In this document: in pieces, positions 23,869 to 32,874 of the stretch
Position numbering within the stretch: the stretch's first letter is position 1
Layout: each line of letters starts with the position of its first letter
Source: DASQGA01 sp963722715
Lineage (GTDB): Bacteria > Actinomycetota > Thermoleophilia > Gaiellales > Gaiellaceae
Reading direction: 5' to 3'
Assembly: GCA_963722715.1 (NCBI GenBank)
Contig: CAVROA010000020.1
Span: forward strand, 195,572 to 259,571
DNA: 64,000 nucleotides
Translations under genes and position numbers: made by a program
Notes under the pieces: model-generated
Told to the model about the DNA's origin: nothing
Seen by the model: only the letters and a program-made list of their open reading frames with translations
Database searches by the model: none

Positions 23869-25539
23869 TCATACCGATGCGATGGACGGGCGCAGGGAGC
23901 CAAGGCGGACGGCGATGATTGCATCCGCTGCCTCGGCGCTGGCCGCGTGGCCCGTCACCGCGGGGATGAACTCATCTCGGTCGAGCGTGAAGAGCTCTCC
24001 GTCGCGCGTGGCAACCACGGTCGCCGTCCGCGGAACGTCACGGAGGAGCGCGATCTCGCCGAATCCCGCTCCGACGCCGAGACGTGTCGCCGGCCGGCCC
24101 TCGACGAGGACCTCGACCTCGCCCCGTTCGACCAGATAGAAGAGCCGGCCGAAATCGCCTTGGTGGAAGATCTCCGCGCCCGCAGCCATCGGGACCGGCG
24201 TCAGAGTCGAGGCGAGCCGCTCGAGGACTGCGGCGGGAAGCGGAGCGAAGATCGGCTGCGAGCGGAGGAGCTCGAGGCCCGGGGGCGCCACCTCGGCGTC
24301 CAGTGCCCGGAGGGGCCGCCAGACGAGCACGGTGAGGATGGGAAGAAACAGCCCGATTGCGAGGAGAGCGCCACGAACGCCCAGCCCGGAGACGAGAAGG
24401 GGCGCCACGACCGCACCGAGCGCGATCGCGCCGAGCACGAGGCTCTCGAGGACGCCGAAGACGCGGGCGAGAACCACCTCCGGGACTGCCCGTTGCAGGA
24501 GTGTGAGCCCCGCAACGTCTGCGACCGTGTTCCCGATCCCGACCACGGCGAGGAGGACCAGCGCGGCCGCAGGCGTCGGCCAGGCTCCGATCAGCGCGAT
24601 CGGCAGGCCCCACAGGACGAGCCCGACTCCGAAGCTCGACGCGATCCGGCGCCGTCCGACGAGGACGATCGCCGCGGCGGCGCCGAGTAGGCCCCCGATT
24701 CCGTCCGCCGACGTGAGCAGGCCGACTCCGGACTCGCCGAGGTCGAGAAGCTCGAGCGCCATGACGACGATGAGGACGTTGAGCGCCCCCGCGACGAACG
24801 TCTGGGCTGCGAAGAGGCCGACGATGAGGCGCAGGCGGGAGTCGGCGCCGATGGCTCGGAAGCCCGCGAAGGCCTCCCGGAGAATTCCGCGCGCGTCGTC
24901 AACCGGCTCCGCATCGATCTTCTGCGGCTCGGCGTTGATCCGGCTGACCAGGAATGCCGACAGCAGGAACGTCCCGGCCTGCACGGCGAAAACGACGCCC
25001 GTGCTCGTGACCGCAAGCAGCAGCCCACCAAGCGCCGGGCCGACGAAGAAGGCGACGCTCTCGATCGTGGTCGAGGCGACGTTTGCGGACGTGAGCTCCT
25101 CCGGCGTCCGCGCGAGAGAGGGCAGAAGGGCGACCTGCGCGGGCCGGAAGGCCGTCGAGACGAGGGCGACGAGACCCGCGAGAGCGAACACGACGCCGGC
25201 TGGCGCCTGCGCGAAGACGGCAACCGCTGCGGCGGCGACAGCAACCGCGCGGACGAGATCGGCGGCGATCATGACGCGCTCCCGCCTGAAGCGGTCGCTC
25301 AGGAGCGCAGCGAACGGGGCGACGATCGCAGACGGGAGCATGCGGATGAGGCCGACGAGCCCGACCGCCGCCGGCCCGCCTGCGTCGTAGGCGAAAACGG
25401 AGAGCGCCACGATGGACGACCATTCGCCTGTTACGGAAGCCGCCCAGGCAAGCTCCAGGCGGCGGATGTTCGGATTCCGGAAAGTCTGAGCGAATGCCCG
25501 AGCGGATTGGACGAACTGCGCGCGCAGACCCTGGCTCAT
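23869..25539 (-). CDS. MFS transporter with C-terminal cyclic-nucleotide-binding domain
   Basis: A 556-residue fusion. Residues 1-415 form an MFS exporter of the EntS-like type: WAASVTGEWSSIVALSVFAY at helix 1, LLSDRFRRERVM in the loop, and paired six-helix halves. From about 430 a cNMP-binding domain follows: LASTLTPVPMAAGAEIFHQGDFGRLFYLVERGEVEVLVEG, then GFGEIALLRDVPRTATVVA, which is the phosphate-binding cassette with its Arg. Binding of cAMP or cGMP probably gates transport. ATG 25539 removes an unrelated upstream extension. A nucleotide cyclase is encoded 2.2 kb away at 27728. Confidence 0.9.
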   Translation of the reverse strand: MSQGLRAQFVQSARAFAQTFRNPNIRRLELAWAASVTGEWSSIVALSVFAYDAGGPAAVGLVGLIRMLPSAIVAPFAALLSDRFRRERVMIAADLVRAVAVAAAAVAVFAQAPAGVVFALAGLVALVSTAFRPAQVALLPSLARTPEELTSANVASTTIESVAFFVGPALGGLLLAVTSTGVVFAVQAGTFLLSAFLVSRINAEPQKIDAEPVDDARGILREAFAGFRAIGADSRLRLIVGLFAAQTFVAGALNVLIVVMALELLDLGESGVGLLTSADGIGGLLGAAAAIVLVGRRRIASSFGVGLVLWGLPIALIGAWPTPAAALVLLAVVGIGNTVADVAGLTLLQRAVPEVVLARVFGVLESLVLGAIALGAVVAPLLVSGLGVRGALLAIGLFLPILTVLVWRPLRALDAEVAPPGLELLRSQPIFAPLPAAVLERLASTLTPVPMAAGAEIFHQGDFGRLFYLVERGEVEVLVEGRPATRLGVGAGFGEIALLRDVPRTATVVATRDGELFTLDRDEFIPAVTGHAASAEAADAIIAVRLGSLRPSIASV

Positions 25540-25656
25540 CTGCAGAGATTCGCAGCCGCTGTTGCTTTTTGAAAGCCGAGTGGGAAGATGCAGGGTGCGT
25601 TCTGCGTCTAGAGAGGTGACAAACGCGCTGCCGCGCGGCGACCGAAAGGAGAGCGA

Positions 25657-25827
25657 ATGTCGGAGAAAGAGAGCGAGCGGACCGCCCCAGAGGCGGACGT
25701 TGACACCGAGGACGTCGAAGGTCACATGAGGCGACGTACCGAGGCAGCCGAGCCCCGCGAGGGGGAGGCCGGTCTTCGTCGCGAGGGCGACGACGACCCC
25801 GATGTCGAGGGCCACATCAGGCGATAG
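25657..25827 (+). CDS. Tandem DVEGH-motif small peptide
   Basis: A 56-residue, highly charged peptide with no hydrophobic segment. It carries the same octapeptide twice: DVEGHMRR at residues 19-26 and DVEGHIRR at 49-56, the second at the very C-terminus. A Shine-Dalgarno (AAAGGAGAG) precedes the ATG by 4 bases. A strong terminator starts 9 bases after the stop, so it is a self-contained transcription unit. I cannot assign a family. The repeat-plus-spacer form resembles a multi-unit precursor peptide or a small regulatory protein. It is divergent from the cNMP-gated MFS gene and convergent with the GAF-subtilisin pair. Confidence 0.75.
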   Translation: MSEKESERTAPEADVDTEDVEGHMRRRTEAAEPREGEAGLRREGDDDPDVEGHIRR

Positions 25828-25835
25828 GCCCTCCG

Positions 25836-25865
25836 AGTAGGGGGCGGGTTAGCCCGCCCCCTACT
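25836..25865. terminator. Strong bidirectional terminator after the DVEGH gene
   Basis: A perfect 13-bp stem (25836-25848 with 25853-25865) has a TTAG loop and is followed by TATTT. Its last base is the first base of the GAF gene's stop triplet on the other strand, so it probably ends both transcripts. Confidence 0.9.
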
Positions 25866-26512
25866 TATTTCTTCCGAAGCACCTCGTCGAGCGCCTCGAG
25901 CAACCGCAGCCCGGCGATGCGCGCTTCACCTTCGAGCCCGTCCAGCGCCTCCACGACCCGGGCGACCACCGTGAGCTCCTTGTCGCTCCCGGCGAGCACC
26001 GCTCTCGCGCGCCGGGCGGCCTGCAGAAGATCGAGCGCGATCGCAGCCTGGCCGGCGAAGAGCCCGAGCAGGTCCATCTCCACGAGCGGGGAACGGCCCC
26101 GATCGGGCCGGTCGAGCACCTCGAGCACTCCGAGCGCCCGCTCCTCGTGTAGGAGCGGCACTGCCATCAGCGCTTTCGGCACATAACCGGTCGCCTCGGC
26201 GAGGTCGCGTGCAAACCGCGGGTCGTTCGAGACGTCCTCGAGCACGAGCGGCTGACGGGTGGCGAGGACCCAGCCTGCGATCCCGGTGCCCGAGGGGAAG
26301 CGCGAGCCGACGAGCTCGGCCGAGCCGAGTCCGGAGGCGGCCTCGAAGACGAGCTCGTCGGTCTCCTCGTCGAGCAGGAAGATCGAGGAGGCGCGGGCGC
26401 CGAAGATCGCCCGCGCCACGTCGACGATCGAGCCGAGCAGCGCGAGATGCGCCTCCTCGGAAGCGAGCACGCCAACCGCGGCAGCCGACCTGAGGCGATC
26501 GGGCTCGCTCAC
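25865..26512 (-). CDS. GAF domain protein
   Basis: A 215-residue protein with one GAF domain at about 20-165: ARASSIFLLDEETDELVFEAASG, GTGIAGWVLATRQPLVLEDVSNDPRF, and ALMAVPLLHEERALGVLEVLDR. A helical C-terminal region follows (AARRARAVLAGSDKELTVVARVVEAL...). GAF domains bind small ligands such as cyclic nucleotides, heme or bilins; no chromophore cysteine is seen. It has no output domain. Its GTG overlaps the stop of the subtilisin gene (GTGA), so the two are translationally coupled and probably act together. Confidence 0.88.
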   Translation of the reverse strand: MSEPDRLRSAAAVGVLASEEAHLALLGSIVDVARAIFGARASSIFLLDEETDELVFEAASGLGSAELVGSRFPSGTGIAGWVLATRQPLVLEDVSNDPRFARDLAEATGYVPKALMAVPLLHEERALGVLEVLDRPDRGRSPLVEMDLLGLFAGQAAIALDLLQAARRARAVLAGSDKELTVVARVVEALDGLEGEARIAGLRLLEALDEVLRKK

Positions 26513-27360
26513 GGCGCACCACCGACGTTCGTTGCGACCAGGTAGAGCACGCTCTTCAGCTGGAAGGGTGTCAGCTCCGGATGCTTGCTGAGGATGAGCG
26601 CGGAGATCGCCGAGATGTGCGGGGTCGCGAAGCTGTTCCCGCTGACTCGTATCTGGCCGCCTCCGAGCCAGGCGACGTCGAGATTGACCCCACGTGCGAA
26701 GAACTCGACCGGAGGCGTCGGGTTGTAGAAGAACTCGAGCGAGTCGGCGCTCTCATGGCTCCCGACCGAGATCACGGAGGCGAATCGCCACGGGTAGCTC
26801 TCGACGGGCAGGTTGTGCGCGGAGGCGACCAGCATCGTCTTGCCGAAATACGCTTGGTCGGCGATCTCGTGCAGCGTCTCGGCGAACCGCTGCTTCGTCG
26901 TCGAGAGGCTCATGTTGACCACGTCGAATCCTTGCTCGACCGCCCACCGGAGACCTCCGAGGAGCGCCGGCCCACTGCCCGTGAACCCGGCGCCCAGGAC
27001 ACGCACGCTGACCAGGCTGCATTCCGGGGCGAGAGCGCGAACGATCCCGGCGCAGGCGGTCCCGTGGCCGCAGAGGTCTCCCTCCTCATCCTCCTCGACG
27101 ACGAGCTCTCCGGTCTCGGAGACTGTGACGGCGACGGCCCGATCGACCTCTCCCACGAGCGGGTGGTTCGGCTCGATACCGCTGTCGATGATGCACACGG
27201 TGGCCCCCTTGCCGGTCGAGCCCCCGAGCGCCCACTCACGGTTGATGCGATCGGGCCATTGCAACGGAATCGCAATTCGATCGACTGCGTCCCGAGGCAG
27301 GCTCCAGGCCGGAAGCTCCTCTTCGCCCTGGTGCGAAACGATGGCGGCGTCGGCTTTCAC
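26509..27360 (-). CDS. Subtilisin-family (S8) serine peptidase without signal peptide
   Basis: A 283-residue S8 peptidase. The triad is in CIIDSGIEPNHP (Asp), CGHGTACAGIV (His) and SGNSFATPHISAI (Ser). The oxyanion asparagine is in ASAHNLPVESYP, where the usual AAGN is replaced by SAHN. The first 50 residues (ending PLQWPDRINREWALGGSTGKGA) replace a normal propeptide, and no signal sequence is present. It is therefore probably cytoplasmic and could process a specific substrate. I chose GTG 27360, with GAGGA 8 bases upstream; an unsupported longer frame runs to 27564. It is coupled to the GAF gene. Confidence 0.88.
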   Translation of the reverse strand: MKADAAIVSHQGEEELPAWSLPRDAVDRIAIPLQWPDRINREWALGGSTGKGATVCIIDSGIEPNHPLVGEVDRAVAVTVSETGELVVEEDEEGDLCGHGTACAGIVRALAPECSLVSVRVLGAGFTGSGPALLGGLRWAVEQGFDVVNMSLSTTKQRFAETLHEIADQAYFGKTMLVASAHNLPVESYPWRFASVISVGSHESADSLEFFYNPTPPVEFFARGVNLDVAWLGGGQIRVSGNSFATPHISAISALILSKHPELTPFQLKSVLYLVATNVGGAP

Positions 27361-27727
27361 CTCATCATCCTCGCATCGAAGCACGCGGGATGGAAGAACG
27401 GGCCACGCTCGCCGACGGCAGCCTGGCGAGTGTGTTGAGCAGGACGATCCCGCGAGGCGTAGCGCCGCGGCTCGGACGTCACCCAAGCGGGAAAAGGGCG
27501 AAAATGCAGGGCCTCTTGGCTGCGAATACCGGCACCAAGCGTGAGCCGAGTGCTTGCCTGCCATTGACCTGGAGCGTACGCTTCATAGCGTGAAACCCGG
27601 CCGCATGCAGCTTTTCGAGATCCTGAGCAAACCGACGTCTAGGCGCTCACGCGACGCGGTAGGTTCAGGCGGGGTCGCCGGATCCGGGCAGACACCATCG
27701 GCCGGTAGGTAACTCTTGCCGGGTGTA
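27361..27727. other. Intergenic region between subtilisin and cyclase genes
   Basis: About 370 bases without a convincing gene. On the plus strand TTGACC (27564-27569), 16 bases, then TAGCGT (27586-27591) looks like a sigma-70-type promoter reading toward the cyclase. A 35-codon frame from ATG 27605 to TAA 27712 follows it and could be a leader peptide, but nothing else supports it. Confidence 0.4.
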
Positions 27728-30700
27728 ATGGTCCTTTGCCCGAACTGCGGCGAAGAGAATCCGGACCGGTTTCGACTTTGCGGGTTCTGTGGCACCCCGC
27801 TTGCTTCAGCTCCGGCCCCGCTGGAGGTCCGAAAGACCGTCACGATCCTCTTCTCTGACCTGAAGGGGTCGACGGCGATGGCCGAGCGCCTGGACTCGGA
27901 GGCAGTGCGCGAGGTGATGTCCCGCTACTTCGACGAGATGCGCAGCGCTTTGGAGCAGCACGGCGGGACGATCGAGAAGTACATCGGCGACGCGATCATG
28001 GCGGTCTTCGGCCTTCCGCGCGCGCAAGAGGACGACGCTCTCCGGGCCGTTCGGGCCGCCATCGAGATGCGCGAGCGCCTGGCGTCGCTCAACGACGAGC
28101 TCGACCAACGGTGGGGCGTGAGGATCGGAAATCGCACGGGCATCAACACCGGCGAGGTTGTGGCGAGCGACTCGGGGACGAGGCAGCGGCTCGTGACCGG
28201 TGACACGGTCAATACGGCGGCTCGCCTCGAGCAGGCCGCGCCGGCGGATGAGGTCCTGCTTGGAGAGACGACCTATCGCCTCGTCCGCCATGCGGTCGAA
28301 GCCGAGGCGGTGGAGCCCCTCGAGCTGAAGGGCAAGGCGGAGCGCGTCGGGGCATACCGCCTGCTCACCGTTCGGCAGACGGAGAGCGTCGAACGGCACC
28401 ACGAGCGCGAGCTGGTAGGTCGAACACATGAGCTCGAGACGCTCGTGGGCGAGCTCGCGCAGAGCATTCAGGACAGGGCTTGCCGGCTCGTCACGATCGT
28501 CGCCGAGGCCGGCGCCGGCAAGTCCAGGCTGATTGAAGAGCTAACGCGGCGAGCGTATCCCGGGGCGCGCGTCCTCCAGGGACGCTGCCTTCCCTACGGG
28601 CGCGGGATCACATTCTGGCCTCTCGTCGAGATCATGCGCGACGCGGCGGGGCTGCGGGAGGACGATCCTCAAGACGTTGCCCGGGTCAAGGTCGAGCAGG
28701 CCGTCGGTCCCGATGCCGGCGACGTCTCGGCCAGGCTCACGTCGGCGATCGGGCTTTCGGAGGGCACCTTCCCCCTCGAGGAGATCTTCTGGGCGACGCG
28801 GAAGTTCTTCGAGACCCAGGCAGACCGGCAGCCGCTGGTCGTGGCGTTCGAGGACATCCACTGGGCCGAGCCGGCACTACTCGATCTGATCGAGTATCTG
28901 GCCGCGACGGTATCGGGCGTGCCGCTCGTCGTGCTCTGCGCCGCGCGCCCCGACCTGCTCGACCTGCGGCCGGACTGGGCGGACCAGGCCGGCGAGCTGA
29001 TCGAGCTGGCGCCGCTCTCGCGCGAGGAGAGCACGAAGGTCATCGACAACGTCATCGGCCACGCGCCGCTCCCTGTTTCCGTGCGCGACCGCGTCGTCGC
29101 CGTCGCCGAGGGAAATCCACTGTTCGTCGAGCAGCTCCTGTCCATGCTGATCGACGACGGGGCTCTCCGCCGAGAAGGCGGGGGCTGGGTCGCGGCCGGT
29201 GACCTGTCGGAGCTGGCTATCCCCGGCACGATCCAGGCGCTTCTGTCGGCGAGGCTCGACCTGCTGTCGTCCGAGGAACGCGTCGTCGTCGAGTCGGCTT
29301 CTGTGATCGGGCTCTTCTTCGCGCGGGCCGCGGTCGAGCACCTGGCTGGTCTCGGCTCGGCTGCGGCCGAGCAGCACCTCCGCTCCATGAGCGCCAAGCA
29401 GCTCGTTCGACCGGATATGTCCCAGGTCGAGGCCGACTACCGTTTTCATCACATCCTCGTTCGCGACGCCGCCTACCTGGGGATCCTCAAACGCGCGCGC
29501 GCGTCGATGCACGAGCGATTCGCCGACTGGGCCGAGCGGGTCAACCGCGAACGGGGCCGTGAGGTCGAGTTCGAGGAGATCCTCGGCTACCACCTCGAGC
29601 AGGCGTACGGGTATCTCTCCGAGCTGGGACCGCTCGACGACCACGGAATCGAGCTCGGCCGCCGGGCGGCTCGAAATCTCACGAGTGCCGGGCACCGTGC
29701 CTTCGCGCGGGGTGACATGGCGGCGGCCGCGAACCTCCTGCGGCGGGCGCGCCAGCTGCTGGCAGAGGGCGACCCCGATCGCCTTCGGCTCCTCCCGGAC
29801 CTGGCCGAGGCGATGACCGAGATCGGCGAGTTTGCCTGGGCCGAAGTCTTCGTCGAAGAGGCGGCTACGGGCGCACAGGAAGCCGCGGATGCGGCGCTCG
29901 CCGCGCATGCGACGCTGGGCCTGCTCCTGGTCCGCCGCTTCCACGAGGACGAGGCGTGGGGAGACGCGGTCGTGCCTCAGGCAGAGGGAGCCATCGAAGT
30001 ATTCGGGGCGATCGAGGATCATGCCGGGCTCGCGAAGGCCTACCGGCTGCTCTGCCTGGCGCACGGGACCGCGTGCCGATTCGCCGATTTTCTGAGCGCG
30101 GGCGAGCGCGATCTCTACCACGCGAAGCTTGCCGGCGACCGTCGGGCGCAGACACGCGCAGTCACCGCGAAGGCCATCGCCGCTGTGTACGGCCCGGAAA
30201 CGGTCGCGGCTGCGATCGGCCATTGCGAGGAGGCGCTCGACCTGGCCGCACCCAACAAGCGATCCGAAGGGATCGTGCTGGCGCTCCTCGCCGAGCTCGA
30301 GGCGTTACGGGGCAACGTCGAGCGGGGGCGGATGCTCTACCGAAGGGCGCGGTCGACGCTCGAAGACGCCGGCGCCGGTGTTCATGCTCACTCGATGTCC
30401 AGCCATTCAGGGCCGGTCGAGCTGCTCGCCGGAGACGCAACCGCCGCAGAGGAGGAGCTCCGGCGCGACTTCGACACCCTCACCGCGATGGGAGAGACCT
30501 ACTTCGCCTCGAGCATCGCCGCCCTGCTGGCCGAGGCGCTCTACATCCAGGCTCGGTATGACGAGGCTGAGGGCTTCACGCGCAAGTCAGAGGAGCTCGC
30601 GCCGGCTGACGATCTCTGGACGCAGGCGGTCTGGCGTTCGGTTCGCGCGAAGGCGCTTGCGCGTGACGGGGAGCGTCTTCCCGAGGCCCGCCGCCTGGCC

Positions 30701-30919
30701 CGCGACGCAGTCGACCTGCTGCACCCGACCGACGCGCCCCTCTGGCGTGCGGACAGCCTCCGCGATTGCGCCGAGGTGCTATCGCTGGCCGCGGAGCACG
30801 ACGAGGCGCGGGCGCTCCTCACGGAGGCTCTGGGGCTCTATGACCAGAAGGGGGCGTCGGTGCCGGCCGAGCGGGCGCGAGCCCAACTCGCCGCCTGGAG
30901 GGACGGGGCGGAGCGCTGA
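27728..30919 (+). CDS. Adenylate/guanylate cyclase fused to AAA-type ATPase and TPR-like domain
   Basis: A 1063-residue multidomain regulator. Residues 1-25 form a zinc ribbon (CPNC at 4-7, CGFC at 18-21). A class III cyclase domain follows at about 30-210: TILFSDLKGST and YIGDAIMAVFG hold the two metal aspartates, and VTGDTVNTAARLEQ is the transition-state region. An ATPase module starts near 220 (LVGRTHELETL, Walker-A-like VAEAGAGKSRLIEEL, Walker-B-like VVAFEDIHWAEPALLDL). The C-terminal half is Ala/Leu-rich helical TPR-like repeats. Such proteins are common in actinobacteria and are thought to sense signals and make cAMP. Start ATG 27728 is preferred over an in-frame TTG at 27716. Confidence 0.9.
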   Translation: MVLCPNCGEENPDRFRLCGFCGTPLASAPAPLEVRKTVTILFSDLKGSTAMAERLDSEAVREVMSRYFDEMRSALEQHGGTIEKYIGDAIMAVFGLPRAQEDDALRAVRAAIEMRERLASLNDELDQRWGVRIGNRTGINTGEVVASDSGTRQRLVTGDTVNTAARLEQAAPADEVLLGETTYRLVRHAVEAEAVEPLELKGKAERVGAYRLLTVRQTESVERHHERELVGRTHELETLVGELAQSIQDRACRLVTIVAEAGAGKSRLIEELTRRAYPGARVLQGRCLPYGRGITFWPLVEIMRDAAGLREDDPQDVARVKVEQAVGPDAGDVSARLTSAIGLSEGTFPLEEIFWATRKFFETQADRQPLVVAFEDIHWAEPALLDLIEYLAATVSGVPLVVLCAARPDLLDLRPDWADQAGELIELAPLSREESTKVIDNVIGHAPLPVSVRDRVVAVAEGNPLFVEQLLSMLIDDGALRREGGGWVAAGDLSELAIPGTIQALLSARLDLLSSEERVVVESASVIGLFFARAAVEHLAGLGSAAAEQHLRSMSAKQLVRPDMSQVEADYRFHHILVRDAAYLGILKRARASMHERFADWAERVNRERGREVEFEEILGYHLEQAYGYLSELGPLDDHGIELGRRAARNLTSAGHRAFARGDMAAAANLLRRARQLLAEGDPDRLRLLPDLAEAMTEIGEFAWAEVFVEEAATGAQEAADAALAAHATLGLLLVRRFHEDEAWGDAVVPQAEGAIEVFGAIEDHAGLAKAYRLLCLAHGTACRFADFLSAGERDLYHAKLAGDRRAQTRAVTAKAIAAVYGPETVAAAIGHCEEALDLAAPNKRSEGIVLALLAELEALRGNVERGRMLYRRARSTLEDAGAGVHAHSMSSHSGPVELLAGDATAAEEELRRDFDTLTAMGETYFASSIAALLAEALYIQARYDEAEGFTRKSEELAPADDLWTQAVWRSVRAKALARDGERLPEARRLARDAVDLLHPTDAPLWRADSLRDCAEVLSLAAEHDEARALLTEALGLYDQKGASVPAERARAQLAAWRDGAER

Positions 30920-30923
30920 CTGT

Positions 30924-32186
30924 CTAGTAGTGGATCCGGCCGTTCCCTCGATCCCACAGGCACACGCGAACGGCCGAGCTACTGATCTTGGCCGCATAGA
31001 GCGCCGGTGTGGTCGACGGGGGAGTCGTGCAAGAGGTGGCCTGCTCGCTCTTCTGGTCGCCGATGATCCGGATGCAAGACGCCGAGAACGCGCCGCTTCC
31101 GGTGAAGGACAGCGGCTTCCCGCTGGCGCGGGTGGCGACCCCGAACGACGCTCCGCTCGCTTTGACGACGTAGTAGTCGACGTTCGCGGAGAGGCCGGCC
31201 GGTGCAGTCGCGAAGGTGACGCCGTCGCATGAAGAGAGGCCGGCGGTCGACGTAAGCGTGCTCGGCGGCGTGGCGCTCACAGCAACGGGGTCGTAGTAGT
31301 GGATAGCGACGAGGTTCGTGTTGACCGCGTTGACGATCGACGTCCAGAGGATCTGGTTGCCAGCGGAGAAAGTCCCGGCCGGCGCGCCGCTCAGGTCGGT
31401 CGCAAGCTCGAGCCCGGTGCAGGTGATGCCGCCGAAGCACTCGGTCGGACCCGACTCGGCCGCGAAGCGGGCGAGAAACGGACTGCTTCCCGGCGGAACG
31501 GAGAAGCCCACGCTCGACTGCAAGGCGTTGTGTGAGCCGCTCAGGGTCACGTCCTTGCTCCCGAGTGCGATCGTCGCACTGGACGCCGGGTTCGTGCCGA
31601 AGGTCATGTCGCCCGTCACGGACCGGATCTCCTCGTTCGCTGCGCCGGTGCTGTCGTTGCCACTCTCTTTTGCGGCCCCGGTTGCCGTGAAATGCAGGCC
31701 GGTCACGAGGGGGTCGGCGTCGATCTCGAAGTAGAGCCGAACGAAAGCTGACTTCATCGGGGAGGTTGCGCCTTTGGCGACGCCGGCAAGGTTCGGAAAC
31801 GAACAGGCGGCGCCGTCCGCCGTGGCCGAGCAGAGGGAGGGACTCGACGCGACGAACTCGAGGTTCGTCGCACCCGTGCCGATCGCCGAGGCGGCAAGAG
31901 CCACGCCGGGGTTCGTCAGCGAGCTGGTCGACCAGTTCTCCAGCTGGACGTCGACCTCGACGCCGCCGTTCCGGCTGAATCCGTCATACGTCGTCAGGTC
32001 GACGCAGTAGAGCCGCCCGGAGGTGGGCGGGCAGGGAGAGCTCTTCGACTCGTCCGGCACGATCGAGGGCAGCTGCGCCGAGCTTCCGGACGCGCCGCCG
32101 AGGAGGGCGAACATGATGATCACCGAAACGATGCCGAGCTTGATCCACTTCTGGCCGCATTGCCGAAGCACAATTGACCCCTTCAT
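30924..32186 (-). CDS. Secreted hypothetical protein
   Basis: About 420 residues. The N-terminus has a basic stretch, a hydrophobic core (LGIVSVIIMFALLGGASG) and SSAQLPS, a plausible signal peptide with cleavage after Ala. The mature part is Ser/Thr/Gly/Ala-rich and beta-like, with scattered paired cysteines (PCPPTSGRLYC, LCSATADGAACSF, ECFGGITC, SCDGVTF, SCTTPP). This suits an extracellular disulfide-stabilised protein. I recognise no domain. The ATG at 32186 is chosen; a GTG six codons upstream is possible. It is convergent with the cyclase gene, 4 bases apart. Confidence 0.75.
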   Translation of the reverse strand: MKGSIVLRQCGQKWIKLGIVSVIIMFALLGGASGSSAQLPSIVPDESKSSPCPPTSGRLYCVDLTTYDGFSRNGGVEVDVQLENWSTSSLTNPGVALAASAIGTGATNLEFVASSPSLCSATADGAACSFPNLAGVAKGATSPMKSAFVRLYFEIDADPLVTGLHFTATGAAKESGNDSTGAANEEIRSVTGDMTFGTNPASSATIALGSKDVTLSGSHNALQSSVGFSVPPGSSPFLARFAAESGPTECFGGITCTGLELATDLSGAPAGTFSAGNQILWTSIVNAVNTNLVAIHYYDPVAVSATPPSTLTSTAGLSSCDGVTFATAPAGLSANVDYYVVKASGASFGVATRASGKPLSFTGSGAFSASCIRIIGDQKSEQATSCTTPPSTTPALYAAKISSSAVRVCLWDRGNGRIHY

Positions 32187-32228
32187 TCGAGACCCGAGCC
32201 CCACAGGCTACAGTCACCGCCCTGCGAG

Positions 32229-32717
32229 TCAATGGCGAGGCTGTTTGGCCTCGTGTGCTTTCTCCGCCTTGAGCGCCGTGAGTGTCTCCGCAAGTGCCGG
32301 CTCGCGCTTCCCGTGTTCGATCTCGTCGAGCACCATGCCCACCGTCTCCGCGAGGCCGGCCGGGTCGAAAGGCTTGGTCACGTACCCGGAGGCGCGCAGC
32401 TCCTGCGCTCGAAGTCGATCTCCGGGATCCCTGCGGCCGGAGATGAAGACGATCGGAATCGCGCCGGTAGCCGGTTCTGCCAGCAACTCGGCCGCGACGG
32501 CCCAGCCCGACATGCGTGGCATCATCACGTCCAGCAGGATGAGGTCGGGGCGGTCGCGCCCGATCACCTCGAGCGCCTCGTCGCCGTCGCCGGCCTCGAG
32601 CACTCTGAACCCGGCTTCGTCCAGCGTCGCGCGGCAGAGTGCCCGCAACGGCGCATCGTCGTCGACGACAAGGACGGTGCGCGGGGCTAGCGAGGCACCG
32701 GCCAAGGTGGACGCCAC
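32229..32717 (-). CDS. Response regulator receiver protein
   Basis: A 162-residue receiver. VLVVDDDAPLR is the acidic pocket, LILLDVMMPRMSGW the phosphoacceptor Asp, IVFISGR the switch Ser, and GYVTKPFDPAGL the conserved Lys. A charged helical tail of about 35 residues (MVLDEIEHGKREPALAETLTALKAEKAHEAK) replaces an output domain and could mediate partner contact. The GTG start is preceded by GAGG. No kinase gene is adjacent. Confidence 0.9.
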   Translation of the reverse strand: MASTLAGASLAPRTVLVVDDDAPLRALCRATLDEAGFRVLEAGDGDEALEVIGRDRPDLILLDVMMPRMSGWAVAAELLAEPATGAIPIVFISGRRDPGDRLRAQELRASGYVTKPFDPAGLAETVGMVLDEIEHGKREPALAETLTALKAEKAHEAKQPRH

Positions 32718-32772
32718 CTTACCTCACAGCTGACTCGAACGAAAAACGCTGCCATTAGCGGCGGGTTTCGGA

Positions 32773-32799
32773 AGCTGCGGGACTAAGATTCGAGCCTAG
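32773..32799 (-). repeat. Second copy of the tRNA-Gln 3' end (possible attachment-site remnant)
   Basis: These 27 bases match 33869-33895, the 3' part of tRNA-Gln, at 25 of 27 positions (differences at 32786 and 32794) and in the same orientation. On the minus strand the fragment is followed by a small hairpin and a run of T (32760-32741), as expected for a displaced tRNA 3' end with its own terminator. Confidence 0.7.
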
Positions 32800-32829
32800 T
32801 CGGCCGCCGAACACCTTGGTGAAGGGTCT

Positions 32830-32860
32830 GCGGTCGCGCCGCCGATGGCGACGCGACCGC
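32830..32860. terminator. Inverted repeat downstream of the trypsin-like protease
   Basis: GCGGTCGCG at 32830-32838 pairs with 32852-32860 (9 bp, 13-base loop). It has no T-run on the minus strand, so it would be a weak or factor-dependent terminator for the protease gene. Confidence 0.45.
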
Positions 32861-32874
32861 TGTACTCGGGTGCG

